64,000 bases of DNA, taken from Bryum argenteum (lineage: Eukaryota; Streptophyta; Bryopsida; Bryales; Bryaceae). Positions 11,360 through 22,690 of the stretch are shown here, piece by piece; position 1 is the first letter of the stretch, and each line of letters starts with the position of its first letter. The position numbers and the translations under genes are program-made. The notes under the pieces are model-generated. The model had not been told where the DNA came from. It saw nothing but the letters and a program-made list of their open reading frames with translations, and made no database searches. The stretch covers positions 7,398,001 through 7,462,000 of the forward strand of contig CM073321.1 in NCBI GenBank assembly GCA_037043015.1. The letters run 5' to 3'.

Positions 11360-12540
11360 ATGGGAAGCCAACAGAGGACAACAAGAGAGTGGAATTCGTG
11401 GTATAAATTTCTAGATGATGGGAACATTACTTGTGTTTTTTGCCACACAACATTCAACTACAAACGAGTTTGTGCATTATTGCACTTAGGCTACATGCCA
11501 AAATCCGAGAAGAGTGTGTGTTCCCTTGTACCTCATCGTGTTCGCAACAGGTTTGCAAATTGTGGGGGCATAGTTCCTGCCAGAATGAGTGATGAAGACA
11601 TGTACGGTGGAGATTCTAGTACAGATGGTCCCTCCAAGAGAATTCCTAGTGGTTCTTCATGCCATGTAGGTGTTGATACAAACACAGGGGTTGGAGTGAG
11701 GGGTGGAAGTCCTCATAAAGGAGGCCGGGATGCGTGCGTGGTACAGGGACGTGAGAATCCACACTCCATGTCAGCTACCCGAGGCGCATCACATTCTACG
11801 AGGTCCGTAGCAGAAAATGTAATGTAATGAAATGTATCATCGAGAAGTATCCATGGATTTTCTTGCAAGGATGCATGGCTCATGTTTTGAATCTCCTATT
11901 GGAAGATTGGGCAAAGATTGACATCTTCAAGGACCTTATCGAGATGGCAAGAAAGTTGTGCCATTATAATAGGAACCATCATGCAACAATGGCAACATTT
12001 TGTGAATTGAGTCCTAAACTCTTAATCCTGGTGCCGGTTGAGACGCCCTTTGCATGCAATATGTTGATGCTGGATCGACCCGTCAAACTCAAGCCAGTCC
12101 TAGAGGAACTGAAAGACCATTCCCGAGTTTGAAACTATTCCAATACACTGAGGGACAAAATGGGAGGGGAGCGGGCGGCCACCGCCATGCGCAATCCCAT
12201 GCGTACCATTGACGATGTGGCCTTCTGGCTGCAGTGCAAGAATTTCATTTGCATGACGGAGGAGGTGTTGAGAGCATTACACGTGTTTGATGGCCGAGAA
12301 CTCGCAATAGGTAAGGCATGGCTCATACTACAAGGAGTGCATCAACATGTGACTTTATTCAGGGATGCACCATTTAGCGTTCCACCAAATATTGCAACAA
12401 TATTGGAGGATTCATTCAAAGAGAGGAGAGCCATGTGTTTTATGGATATTTACTACGCAACTGCCCTTTTGAATCCATACCTCAAGGAGAATGCAGCGCT
12501 AAAGCAAGACGACGTAGCCTTCGTGCGCTACATCGTATAA
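11360..12540 (+). pseudogene. hAT-family transposase, N-terminal and central part (broken)
   Basis: 11,360-11,826 encodes a BED-like zinc finger (TCVFCHTTFNYKR with a downstream HLGYMP) and a low-complexity linker, ending in a stop. In another frame, 11,827-12,127 encodes the segment typical of plant DUF659/hAT proteins (EKYPWIFLQGCMAHVLNLLL). In a third frame, 12,160-12,540 encodes the following hAT region (FWLQCKNF ... DIYYATALLNPYL). In plant hAT transposases these blocks lie in one protein in this order, followed by the dimerisation domain, which here is displaced to 13,952. At least two frameshifts and the loss of much of the DUF659 N-terminus make it inactive. It is transcribed, if at all, from the TATA module at 11,072. 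Confidence 0.75.
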
Positions 12541-13945
12541 TTCACAAATTAAATGACATGGTGGGTGTGAAGTATGAAGACGTGTGAAAGCGTGAAAACG
12601 CCCTCTTGTTTAAATCTCGTTTGTTATTGCTTTTATGAGTGAATTGTTAACAAGCAAATGCAACCTTGGAGTAATTTGGTGAAATTAAGCTAGTGAGGTT
12701 GTAGACACAATATGTATGTTGAAGGATGATTGTTGTAAGGCCTTTGGTAGCTCATTTATCCTCAATTTCAAGTTTAGATTAAGTTGGGATGGGGAAGAAC
12801 TAAAGGAAGAAAAATCCTCCTTTGTGAATCCAATGATGACGGAGAAGGACTAGAGGAGGGAAGAACCCCCCTAATGAATCCAAAAATTTGAAGTAGGATT
12901 AATTGCTTGACTTTGAGTTAAATGTTTCACCATTGCCTTACACAATTAATTTTTGATATCCATGATTGGAAGGTACAACTTAATGACCTTGGTTTTGCCT
13001 ATTTGACTTTGTAGTGGTGTTTGCAAGTTACATTCATTCATCGATGTGGTGGAGTGCTTCAAGGATGGGGCGCCATGGAGGTTGGGAGCAACATTCATCC
13101 AAGAGACCTTAGTAGGACTTTGAGCCTTAGTTAGGGTTAGGATGGGCCGCCTCTTTGGCGGCTCCCTTTTTTGTACTTAGCTTGTTTTCAAGCTAATTGC
13201 AAGCCTCTCTTTGTGTCTATCTATCTCTTCTTTTGTAATGATTAGGTAGTAGGAGAAGGAAGGCCATGGGCCTCCTTCTCCCTCTTCCTGTCCTTCTTGT
13301 TCATCTTGATCTCTCTTGTGATGTCTAGGTTTTAGAAGAAGGAAGGCTTTGCGCCTCCTTCTTAATTCTTGTTTCTCCCGCTCTTCCTCTTGTAATGTTT
13401 GATAAATAGGAGAAGGAAGGTATTGGCCTCCTTCTCACTCATCTTGATCTCCTTTTCTATTAGGTTAGGAGTTGCATTGAATTCAAGTGTTTTTGGTCAA
13501 TCTCCATTCAAGGCTGTTCGGTCAAATGCCCATCAGTTACTCGATTTTAGTCCAAGTTCAATGATATTTCACACGATTGTAGATCTCTAGTAGAGCTTTC
13601 CAATGGTGGTAAGCACGTTCAAATTGGAGTTATAGGGAGTGAGATATTGCCTCTCAAAGTCGGGGGTGTTGAAAGAGTTTTCCTCCCCGGCGGTTTTCTT
13701 CTTCTTCTCTCCTTTGCTTCTTGTTTTCTCTTTGTCTTCTCTTGTCTATTCCTCTTCTCTTCATGTAATCTTGATCTTTAATTTCCTTGTGACCAATTGG
13801 TACCTCCTTGGTGGTTTTTTGGCTCATAAGACGTCATGTCCAAATTATAAGAGAATGACGAAGGTACAAGGTTATAAAGCCCCGACATTGCCTTCAACAT
13901 CCGTGCAACAAACATACTCTCCCATCAATGGTGGTATAGGATTGG
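12541..13945. mobile_element. Insertion (possibly LTR-like) within the hAT transposase
   Basis: About 1.4 kb of non-coding DNA separates the central hAT part from its dimerisation domain, where family members have only some tens of residues. It holds a ~79-bp tandem hairpin repeat (13,250-13,440) and another GC hairpin near 13,147. I could not find a convincing target-site duplication or termini, so the class and exact limits are uncertain. Short open frames inside resemble no known family. Confidence 0.4.
13141..13440. repeat. Series of strong hairpins, three in a ~79-bp tandem repeat
   Basis: Inverted repeats of the form GGAGAAGGAAGGCC...GGCCTCCTTCTCC are centred near 13,267, 13,347 and 13,424. 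Each is followed by similar pyrimidine-rich spacer. A further stem, GCCGCC...GGCGGC, lies at about 13,148-13,166. The spacing and conservation of both stem arms suggest structure rather than chance. Confidence 0.65.
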
Positions 13946-14852
13946 AGATCAATGCCTTTCCAATATAGCATATTGTCTCTGACATGTTCAGCTAGTTTCC
14001 GTGAGCGTAATTGGATTGCTTACTCATTTGTGCACAATAAGAGCCGAAATCGATTGGCCCCAAAAAAGGCAGAGACATTGGTGTATATCTATACCAATGG
14101 CCGTGTACTACAGAAAAGACCAGGGCAAAAACCACTTTGCTGGTATGAAGAGAATCAACTCAGAGGATTCTTGCCCAGATGCCCTTGGCCTAGTTCCGGT
14201 TGATGAGCTAAACCAAGAGTTCATAGAAGAGGAGGACGATAGTCACATGGAAGCCAATTGGGATTGTAGAGAATACCGACCAAATCCAGATCTCTAGGCT
14301 GAAGGTGCGGACCTTCTAGAGGAGAGTAGGGAACATTACGATGAAAACAATGCAATAGACGATGACCAAGAGCCAATCCGTTGGGGTGCTGGAGCATGGA
14401 GTACAAGTCCTACTCGTCGCACTCCATCGCCAGACAATCGTTCCGATGTCCGCATCAATCAAGCGCCGATTACAATCTCGGAGTCCAAAAACAAAGATTC
14501 AGATCATAGGCTAGATCGTGAAGCAAATCAAACCATACCTGCTCATGATGTTAACTACAACCACCCCTCTTTCGGAAACAATGCAGACAATGAGCATAAC
14601 GAGGGAGAAGATGGCACAATTGGTACTAGTGGAACACCCAATACCTACACGGCAGTTGTCGATCGTTTTGAAGATGGGGCCCTACGAGTAGTGGGAAATA
14701 GCCCAAATACATCAAGATTGAGAGGGATTGGGAGAACTCTTACACCCGTTGTTGCGCCCCAATGTCTTGATTTGAATCTGATTAGGATTCACAATGCATT
14801 CGAATTTACTGATGATGTTGACCCAGGGCACGCGGATATTCCGGTCTCCTGA
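13946..14852 (+). pseudogene. hAT transposase, dimerisation domain and acidic tail (broken)
   Basis: From 13,952 the frame encodes LSLTCSASFRERNW ... NKSRNRLAPKKAETLVYI, the signature of the C-terminal hAT dimerisation domain, in which family members have SASGCERNW and RNRL. A frame change follows near 14,110. A long acidic, low-complexity tail then runs with one stop (14,296-14,298) to 14,852. It belongs with 11,360-12,540 as one interrupted transposase gene. Confidence 0.7.
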
Positions 14853-14988
14853 ATAGTCTCTCACTGGGCTAAATACACCGACACCAAATACTAGTGGAGG
14901 AGCAACAAATGCTAGTGGAAGAGCTTCCCAGTCTGATGGGATCCGTGGGAGGCCTCCTATTATCCCTAGGCCTGCTATCCATCATCCA

Positions 14989-15609
14989 ATGGGACAATTC
15001 CACCAAGTCTTTAGAAGAAACGGAGCTAGAGGACGTGGAGGAACTAACACTCCTAGAGGCAACATAGATGGTGGAGGGTTTGGAGGCTCAACATCCACTA
15101 CAAATCGCATACAGCCTGGAGGCATTGCAGACACTATAGATGGAGGGGGACAAAATGTTGGCGATGTCTTGTCTTCTAGGCTAATCAGACGTTCTTCATT
15201 AAGAATAGGGGAGAGGAATCCAGACACGGTAATTGAACCATTCGTGGACACATATGTTCCCGGTCGCACTTCATCAACACGAGCATTTATTGTTCCTAGA
15301 GGACCGCCAGTGAACTCGGATGGGGAGTGTCCTAGAGCAAAGAGACACAAGGTTATTAGACTTGAGGAAAACCTATATGGCGAAAAAATAGCCCTTTTTC
15401 GCAATGAGTCTACTTGTTCTTCAAGTGTTAGCAACGACGACGATGATATTGAACGTGGCAGCAACAACGACGGCGACGATGATGGTGACCTAGAGTGCGA
15501 TGAGGCGCCCGATGATGATGACGTTGTTTTCCGAGACCTGATCCGAGATCCTAACAGAGAGGGTACATCCACCGAAAGGGTGCGGCAATCGAACCGTTTT
15601 AATAAGTAG
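14989..15609 (+). pseudogene. Gly/Arg- and Asp-rich tail segment, probably the end of the hAT gene
   Basis: 206 codons, open on the plus strand. It is Gly/Arg/Thr-rich first (GARGRGGTNTP), carries a PRAKRHK nuclear-localisation-like patch near 15,331, and ends with long Asp runs (NDDDDIERG, DDDDVV). No domain is recognised. Its position after the hAT acidic tail and its composition suggest it is the far C-terminal part after another frameshift. An antisense open frame over the same bases is a shadow. Confidence 0.35.
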
Positions 15610-15899
15610 AACAGACTTATATTATCTATTTGCGTATTTTAGAACTTCTCGTTATTATTGTAGTCCTTTATTAGACGCTACTATTAGTCTACTATAGTGC
15701 ACAAGTTTATGAAAATAAATAAATAGAGAAGTTCAGATTATGTGTTGTAGGAATATATATAATTTCCTTATATCTTTATGGTATCGTTATTCAATATGCC
15801 AGATATTATGTTATATCATTATTCATAATTTCTACTTTTTACTACATTACATTCGCCTTATGTATGAAAAATAGCTTCTATTAGTTCTATACCCAATAC

Positions 15900-16535
15900 T
15901 ACCCCCCTCTTCCGTTAACCACCTCTCTCCTCCCCTCCCCGGTAACTCGCCCCCCCCCCCGGTAATCCACCTCTCCCCAGTAACCCGCCCCTCCCCTCGG
16001 TAATCCACCCCTCCCCAGTAACCCGCCCCTCCCCTCAGTAACCCCTCCCCTTCCCCCCCCTCTAACCCGCCTCCTACCCCCCTTCCCCTCCTACCCCGTC
16101 CCCTTCCACACCCTCTTCCGCCCCCTTCCCCCCCCCTCCCACGCCCCCTTGCTTCCCCCCTCCCTCGCTCCCTTCCCCCCCCTCCTCCGCCCCTTCCCCC
16201 GCCCCCTTATCCCCCCTCCCCCACCCCCTTCTCTCCCTTCCCCGCCCTCTTCCTCCCCCCTCCTCCGCCCCCTCTAAAGTTCACCCATCCCCTCAAAAGT
16301 TCACCCGCCCTGACAAAAGATCGCCCGCCCAAGCGCAATTTCACCCGCCCCAACGCCACAATGGACTTACACGTGACATCCTACGTGACTTTTTGCTGCA
16401 AAGTTTGTTACCCACGAAAAATAACACACCCCCTACAATTAAAGTAGGCACGCACGCCCACCCGTCCGAGACAACTTGTATGCCCGTTTTGCCTGCCCGA
16501 TCACCTCAACACGCCCGATATGACAACCTTGGTTG
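15900..16535. repeat. C-rich minisatellite and terminal block (inverted copy at 60.4 kb)
   Basis: C-rich units (CCAGTAACCCGCCCCTCCCC and similar) are followed by TTCACCCGCC repeats. A conserved block then ends CACGCCCGATATGACAACC at about 16,528. The same block, inverted, starts at about 60,395 (GGTTGTCATATCGGGCGTG). The shared sharp edge suggests the boundary of a repeat element. Confidence 0.6.
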
Positions 16536-17530
16536 TTGCTCGTCCCTCTGACTTGCGGTACTGCGACTCTCCGATTGAGTGGAAGGAGATTTGTTTTTCT
16601 TTAAAATTTGCACAAGCTAGCGGCTTAACTGGATTCCATCCGAGGATTTACTGAATGTTGTTGCTTGTTCAATGGAGGGTCATTCGATTTATATTTTAAA
16701 AACTAGCACTAGCTAGCGGTGCTTGAGTGGGCGGAGGGTGTAGGAAAAGCCTTGTCAGTTGAGCGGGAGGCCATGCCATCGAAGCAGGTCCGGGTTTTTG
16801 GGAATGTTGTTGCTCATCCCTCTGACCTGCGGTACCGCAACTCTCCGATTCACTGGAGGGGGATTTTTTTTTTTTTAAATTTGCACTTGCTAGCGGTGCT
16901 CGACTAGATTCCATCTGAGACCTTCCCTGGTGTTGTGGCCAGTGGGTGCAGCAAAAGCCCTGTCAGTTAATCGGGAGGCCATGCCATCGAAGCTGGTCGA
17001 GGTTTTCGGGAATGTTGTTGCCCGTCCCTCAGACTTGCAGTACCGCAACTCTCCGATTCAGTGGAGGGTAATTTAATTTTATTTTAAATTTGCACTAGCT
17101 TGTGGTGCTTGACTGGATTCCATCTGAGGCCTTCATTGCTGCTGTGGCCGGAGGGTGCAGAAATAGCCATGCCAGCTGAGCGAGAAACCATGCCTTCGAA
17201 GCTCGTCCAGGTTTTCGGAACTGTTATTGCTCTTACTTCTGACCTGTTGTACCGCAACTCTCCGATTCAGTGGAGCGAGATTTTTTTTTAAAAAATTTGC
17301 GCTAGCTAGCTGCTTGACTGGATTCCATTCGAGGCCTTCCTTGCTGTTGTGGCAAAAGGGTGCAGGAAATGCCGTGCTAGTTGAACAGGAGGCCATGCCA
17401 TCAAAGCTGGTCGGGGTTTTTGAGAATGTTGTTGCTCGTCCCTCTGACCTGCAGAACTGCTACTCTCCGATTCAGTGGAGGGTGATTTGGTTTTTTTTAA
17501 ATTTGCACTGGCTAGCAGTGCTCAGAATTG
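16536..17530. repeat. Satellite: five copies of a ~207-bp tandem repeat
   Basis: The motif CTCTCCGATTCAGTGGAGGG and its variants recur at about 16,568, 16,842, 17,052, 17,262 and 17,466. They are separated by T-rich stretches and by GCTAGCGGTGCTTGACTGG words. Spacing is about 205-210 bp apart from the first interval (about 270). Open frames through it are repeats of the same peptide and are not gene-like. Confidence 0.8.
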
Positions 17531-17739
17531 TCCTATGTACACTGTCGTATGTCAAACAGACAGGACATTTCAGAGAGACATTGAGCCTCAGAATGTCTAA
17601 TAGAATCTACGGAATCTTTTCTTTCAGAAATGTTACCCTTGATTTACCTTGTCCACGTTGAATCTTGCGTGGCTGCCACATGGACTGTACAACTCAGTAA
17701 TACGATGACTGTATTTGGACGACTGCGCCACGTAGGACT

Positions 17740-17940
17740 GGACCGACGGTCGCCTCGGACTAGACCGCCAGTTGCCTCGTCCACCGCCACTGTGGCCGAT
17801 CGCCGGTCACCTATTAGCGACCGACTGTCGCCCTTATACGACATACTGTCGCCCCTATGCAACCGACTGTTGCCACGGGGCAACCGGCGGTCTCGCTGGA
17901 CATACGGTCGCCCTAGACCGGCGGTCGCCTAGAGTCGCCG
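17740..17940. repeat. GC-rich minisatellite (ACCGCCGGTCGCC family)
   Basis: Irregular ~20-bp units built on GACCGACGGTCGCC/GACCGCCGGTCGCC. The same family occurs at 19,500-19,740 and 28,730-29,015. It lies 3' of the minus-strand kinase-like gene. Confidence 0.65.
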
Positions 17941-18204
17941 TACATTGGGGGCTTCCCTCAATTAGAATAAGTCATTTTGCTATCTAACATTACCCAAGAA
18001 TTCTTTCGTTTACGTTATCCAAATGTAAATCAAGCATTAAGATGAAACAAATTACAACAATCCACAAACCGCGTGAAGAAAAGGCTTACATCAACCATGA
18101 GATCCTAAACTCATGTAACAAAAAATGTGCTGACATACATATGTGACTAGTGTGAAAAGCGAACATGATCAAAAGAGTTGCAAAAATTACTGTCGCACAC
18201 TTGC

Positions 18205-19371
18205 ATAATCAAATCTTGTCTTTTGGGAGATCTGGGAAATGCAATAGTATGTTTGAGGGGGATAGGTTGTTGTGGAGTACACTAGTCTTATGCACCAGAT
18301 TGATAATGTATACTAAACCCGAAGCTAGCTTCATCCTATGACAACGAAAAAGGCTAATTTTGACAGCCTCTTCTTCAGTGAGACTCGGAACGTCCTTTAC
18401 TTTTGACCAGTGAAGATGTTTGTTGCCAACCTACTCATCTAACTTCAGCATTTGGTGTTGTAATCCTCCATTCCACCAATATGTGTAAGCCTCAAATGTT
18501 CTTGTATGCAACGCCCAAAACTTGATAATACCTGGATGATTCAAAGGACATATAAGAGCTTCTGCTGAAGTCTCTATCCTTCTCTTTTGCATAATCATAT
18601 TTTTAGAAAGCTTTGCTACAATATGGATCCAATTTGGAACGTGGTCTACTCCAACAATCCGCACCTTCCGCACCAGTCTATAGCCTCCCTCCATGTTGCG
18701 GGCTGATAGAGCTTCTAACGAAGCGTCTTGAGGAATCCACACCACTCCCGACCCGGTGTCTCGTTCAAATGTGGCTAGCAAAGCGTCTTTTTCCCATGTC
18801 ATCCCTCGGCTTTTATTTTTGCTAAACTTTTGGATTGAATGTTGCCACCAATCCATCTTACTTTTAAATTGCTCCTCCTCTTCAGTTAGAGCCCTCTGTC
18901 CATTTCGCCTCCTCCACAACTCTTTCACATTGAAGGTGCATTGTGCAATTGTATTGTCTAGCTACAATTGGTATTGCGAATGATAATCAACATCTTTGAA
19001 TTCTTCTGATTCCACCATAGCCTTCATAATTATTGACTCCAGTTTTTTCTTGGGTCTATCTCCACCCGCGCTAATATTCTTCAAGTAGTTGTGCTCCAGG
19101 AATTGAGCCTTTGTTTTCTCGTACTAATCCAAACACGCTTTTTCTGTATACCGGCTATACTCTGATGTTGGGAATTTGGAGCGGCTTCTTTTTGGTGTCT
19201 CTTCTTCTTCCTCCTATGGCGTGCGCTTCCACTCGGTTGTTGCATGGCAATGTCTGCTGCAAATGATTCGGGGGCATCAAGATCCCATCTTGGCACTCCC
19301 TCTTGGTACTTTTTGGATCTACTCATCGTTGAACTTGTTGTGGAAGCCGGGAAAAAAACGAGGTGTTGCAA
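18205..19371 (-). pseudogene. Kinase-like gene, copy 2, with a dead catalytic loop
   Basis: On the minus strand an N-terminal region is rich in Lys/Arg (RHRRKKKRHQKEAAP) and carries frame changes and a stop. The kinase-like part runs from about 18,928 with GMTWEKDALLATF, GGYRLVRKV, HPGIIKFW and WWNGGL, matching copy 1. After a stop near 18,434 the same frame continues to about 18,205. This part includes LHNNLSPSNILLHF, in which Asn replaces the catalytic Asp of the HRD motif and Ser the following Lys. It would be a pseudokinase even if it were translated. TATATAAA on the minus strand near 19,500 is a candidate TATA box. No DFG or APE region is recognisable beyond the loop, so the C-lobe is lost. 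Confidence 0.6.
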
Positions 19372-19489
19372 TCAATGTGCACCAAACCCCAAAAACCCCT
19401 CTAACCTGGCAGTGCGCGTTTCCACGAGCAAGGACACAGGGCGGAGGAGGGAGCGGTTTGGCAAAAAGTAATTTACAAACCGCGGGTTA

Positions 19490-19750
19490 GGGTTTATATA
19501 TTCCTGTGGACCGCCGGTCACCCTACATCCCGCTGTTGCGACAGCTGTACCCGCGGTCGCCCCACCTCCCGCTGTTGCGACAGCTAGACCCGTTGTCGCC
19601 CTACATGCAGCAGTCGCAACAGCTGTACCCGCGGTCGCGCGCTCACTAATCGTCGGTCGCCTATGCAACGTCCTAGCACTAACTGGACCGCCGGTCCTCT
19701 TGCTTCTGTACCAGCGGTCGTCCCAACGCGAGGTTGCCATATATATTCCG
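19490..19750. promoter_or_regulatory. Divergent intergenic region with GC minisatellite and two TATA boxes
   Basis: This region lies between the minus-strand kinase-like gene and the plus-strand RING gene. It has TATATAAA reading leftwards near 19,500 and TATATATT reading rightwards near 19,738. Between them is a minisatellite of CCGCGGTCGCC/CTGTTGCGACAGCTG units, the latter a palindrome. A bidirectional promoter is inferred from the layout only. Confidence 0.45.
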
Positions 19751-19871
19751 CCATCGTTCGTGAACCTATTATTTGGTTTACCAACCTGGTCCGCTCACTT
19801 ACATTCATTAAATTGGCTGCATGCTCGTTCTGGGTAGGTAAAGACTATTCTCAATTTTGGCTACTTCATCT

Positions 19872-22043
19872 ATGGCTACTCTTTGGCAACTTAGGAAGGC
19901 AGAAAACGACAAGATGAGGACGAAGAGGGCAACCCACAACGGAAAAGATTGCATGTGCTTCAAAATCCGAACAAGCTTGCCTTTAGAGGTTGGAAAGATG
20001 AACTAGATATGTGGACGATGGCAACTTGCGAATCGTTCATTGAATGGTGTCACATTGACAAGAAATTCCCTCTCTCGCGTCACCATTTCCATCGGCACAC
20101 CAACAAGGAAAATCTTAAGTATTGCGATTGCCCAAACTTCAAACAACGATGCATTGAGGTTTACCAAGTCTTGTATGGCACGCCATGTGTGGAGCGCAAT
20201 GAGGTTCCCTTGTTTCTTGCTCGTGGAGTATACACTGAGGTTGCTCTTGGTAAACGAGTGGATTAGACAACTGTCAAAGAGGGAAGCATGTAACACGACC
20301 TTCAACGAGTGACATTCCGACAGGCATTCTAAGATTCCTTGATGCTCCTAATGAAGGCATGGGAGTGACGAGGTCTATTACCAAGGCTAGGGAAGAGGCT
20401 TCCTATTATAGTGCTACATCAAAAGAGAATGATGACTCAGATGGTTCGCGGCATCATAAGGCGGTGCGTCAGGTACGGTGTGCTATACCTCCCTCCAGTG
20501 TTGTGATTCATGCGGATCATCGTTGTAATTTACCTGGCCGCGTTCCTCAAACAGGTGGCTCTCGCCCTCTAATAGCAAGTAATCATTCTACAGTAGTAGA
20601 GCGCCATGGTACAAGCATCTCACCATTGGACAATCTTGACACGTCTTCTGATCTCAAAGCTCTTCTGAAGAGCAAAGACTATGTCATAGCAAGATTGCAA
20701 GCAGATCTTGAAAACACACGAGCAATGTATGAGGAGAAGCTGAAAGAAGGGGACCAACTTTCTGTGGAATATGCACGCATGCGCGGGGAGATGCAAGAAC
20801 TATCTCACCCACGTAACATTCCTGGAGAATCAGAGAAATCAGACATGGCAGATGTCGATAGAGTTGTCTCCAACCTTACGGAAGACTTGGCTTTTGGAGA
20901 AATGTCACCGCAATGCCCTCAACTGCGCCGCCCTTTGAAAGCTCAGCCATGTCCTGTTGTTATTATGCATGGCTTGGAACAGGAAGAAAATGTACGAAGT
21001 AATATTCAAGATTCCTTATCTTTAACCGAAACCCCCCCTTTTCGTAATTCCCATTTCATGTCCTATGAGGGGTACAACTCTTTACTAAAGGAAAATCAAC
21101 AACTGCAAGATCGTTTGTCGCATTTGTTTGCAACTTACTACCATTGGAAGGTGGCATGAATACTTTCGGTGGACAGATGTAGACAAGTTGCAGCGGAGCT
21201 GGAGAATTTTACTAGTAGAGCTGGTCGACAAAAGTTCGATATGACCTCGTGGCCGAGTGTGGATACATTGTTTGATAATCTTCCTATGATGGACATCAAG
21301 ATGAAAGATGACACTTCTACAGAGGTTGTGGATTGGAGCAAGGTCGGGTGGAATTTCAAACACCACATGTCGGCACACGTTGATGTAGCATCGAAGACAT
21401 TATTGTGGCCCAACCCTCCGCAGTTTATATTAGATCACTCTACGTGTCCCATATGCCTAAATCCATTTGGACTTGAGGGTGGATGGGCTTTAGGCTCATG
21501 TGTCCATATGTATCATCTGCAATGTCTCTTAGTTCATTGTTTGACTCAAAGTCGTTGTGCTATATGCAAAGCGCCTTTTCACGAGCGCTTTTACGAGATG
21601 TTCAATCTAAGAACTTATATGCCGCCTTCTTGGGAACACAATGTTGAGACTACTGATGAGGTTTGATTTTGGGGTAAAGACCTTATTTGGAGTTGGCGTA
21701 GAGGTGAACATGATCTCGAGAAGAGTGCTCCTAGCTCTCAATTGAACTGGGAAACTGATCCAAATGAGATTCTGAGAGTTGCTCCAATACTTGCTGGACA
21801 AGGTCCACAACATGAAGGTCATCAGATCTTCTTTTTCCAATGCCTTGGGGGCTATTTTGATGTGAGCTCCAACACATTCAAGTGGGGGTTCCACCCCATA
21901 GAACAGCGATGGAATCAATTTGGAAAGAGAGTAACCGATGGTGAAGGCCATGCCTCCATGCAAGATTTGGAAGAGTGTCAATTTCCTAAATCTACTTGGG
22001 GGCCACGATACCGGTCCCAAGCACTGGACTATTTAAAGGGATG
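19872..22043 (+). pseudogene. Coiled-coil RING-finger protein, copy 2 (broken)
   Basis: A paralogue of the gene at 4321. It begins MATLWQLRKAEN at 19,872. After a frame change, 19,949-20,266 carries KLAFRGWKDE and WCHIDKKF. 20,359-21,159 carries the linker, a predicted coiled coil (near 20,690-20,800) and a YYHWK segment. After a TGA at 21,157 the frame continues with a clean RING-H2 finger (CPICLNPF ... CVHMYHLQC ... CAICKAPF, about 21,448-21,585). After a stop at 21,664 there is a C-terminal domain with WGKDLIWSW and FNPIEQ-like WGFHPIEQRW. Copy 2 keeps the proper RING ligands that copy 1 has disturbed, while copy 1 keeps a longer open frame. The probable role of the family is ubiquitin ligation, inferred from the finger alone. 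Confidence 0.65.
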
Positions 22044-22690
22044 AACATTTTCTCTTCACAAAAGAGACTTTGCAGGACTTGAAAGACTCTAGAGTCTTAG
22101 ATCTGATCTTAAACGCAGATGGTCTATTCAATCGAACCCGTGCAAAGCGTAAACTCATTGTTGGAGAATGCTCCAGCCTCCAGTCTACTGAATGATTATT
22201 ACAATATTATTATTCCATATATTCTAGCATAGCGTATGGTTTTAGCTATATAGGACTATATTTGATTTTAGTATTATCGAATGGTAGCTTTTTGCAGCAA
22301 GGTTTCTCACTTCCTATTGCACTACTTTGTGCACCGATTGAAACAACGGTATATTTTTGGTTGACTCCTTTGCTTGTAGTCTGTCGATTGTACGTTGTAA
22401 GCTTTTATTGTATCCTTCATCTCCATAGTCCATATAACCCGCCCATCCCCTTCTACCAATACCCATACACATACACACGCATGATGAAAGGTAAAAACAA
22501 ACTTCTATATAAATGTATATGCGAATAAGTACATAGAAGTAATTACGTACACTTTCCCTACACCTAAATCAAATATTGTTTCAATGAATGTTGGAGGTGT
22601 AAGTCCATCGTCTCTACCTTAGGAATCTTCAACTTTGTCCTTGCCCTTTGAAAAATGTGATCGTTGCGGTTCCAAATCAGCGGCGATTGA
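22044..22690. other. Intergenic DNA, no gene seen
   Basis: 3' flank of the RING copy. It contains a short CACATACACACG-type simple repeat near 22,465. Nothing else is recognised. Confidence 0.4.

Noticed and set aside
14982..15572. 196-codon minus-strand open frame
   Set aside because: It is the antisense of a Gly/Asp-rich frame with biased codons. The plus-strand frame fits the position and direction of the hAT gene.
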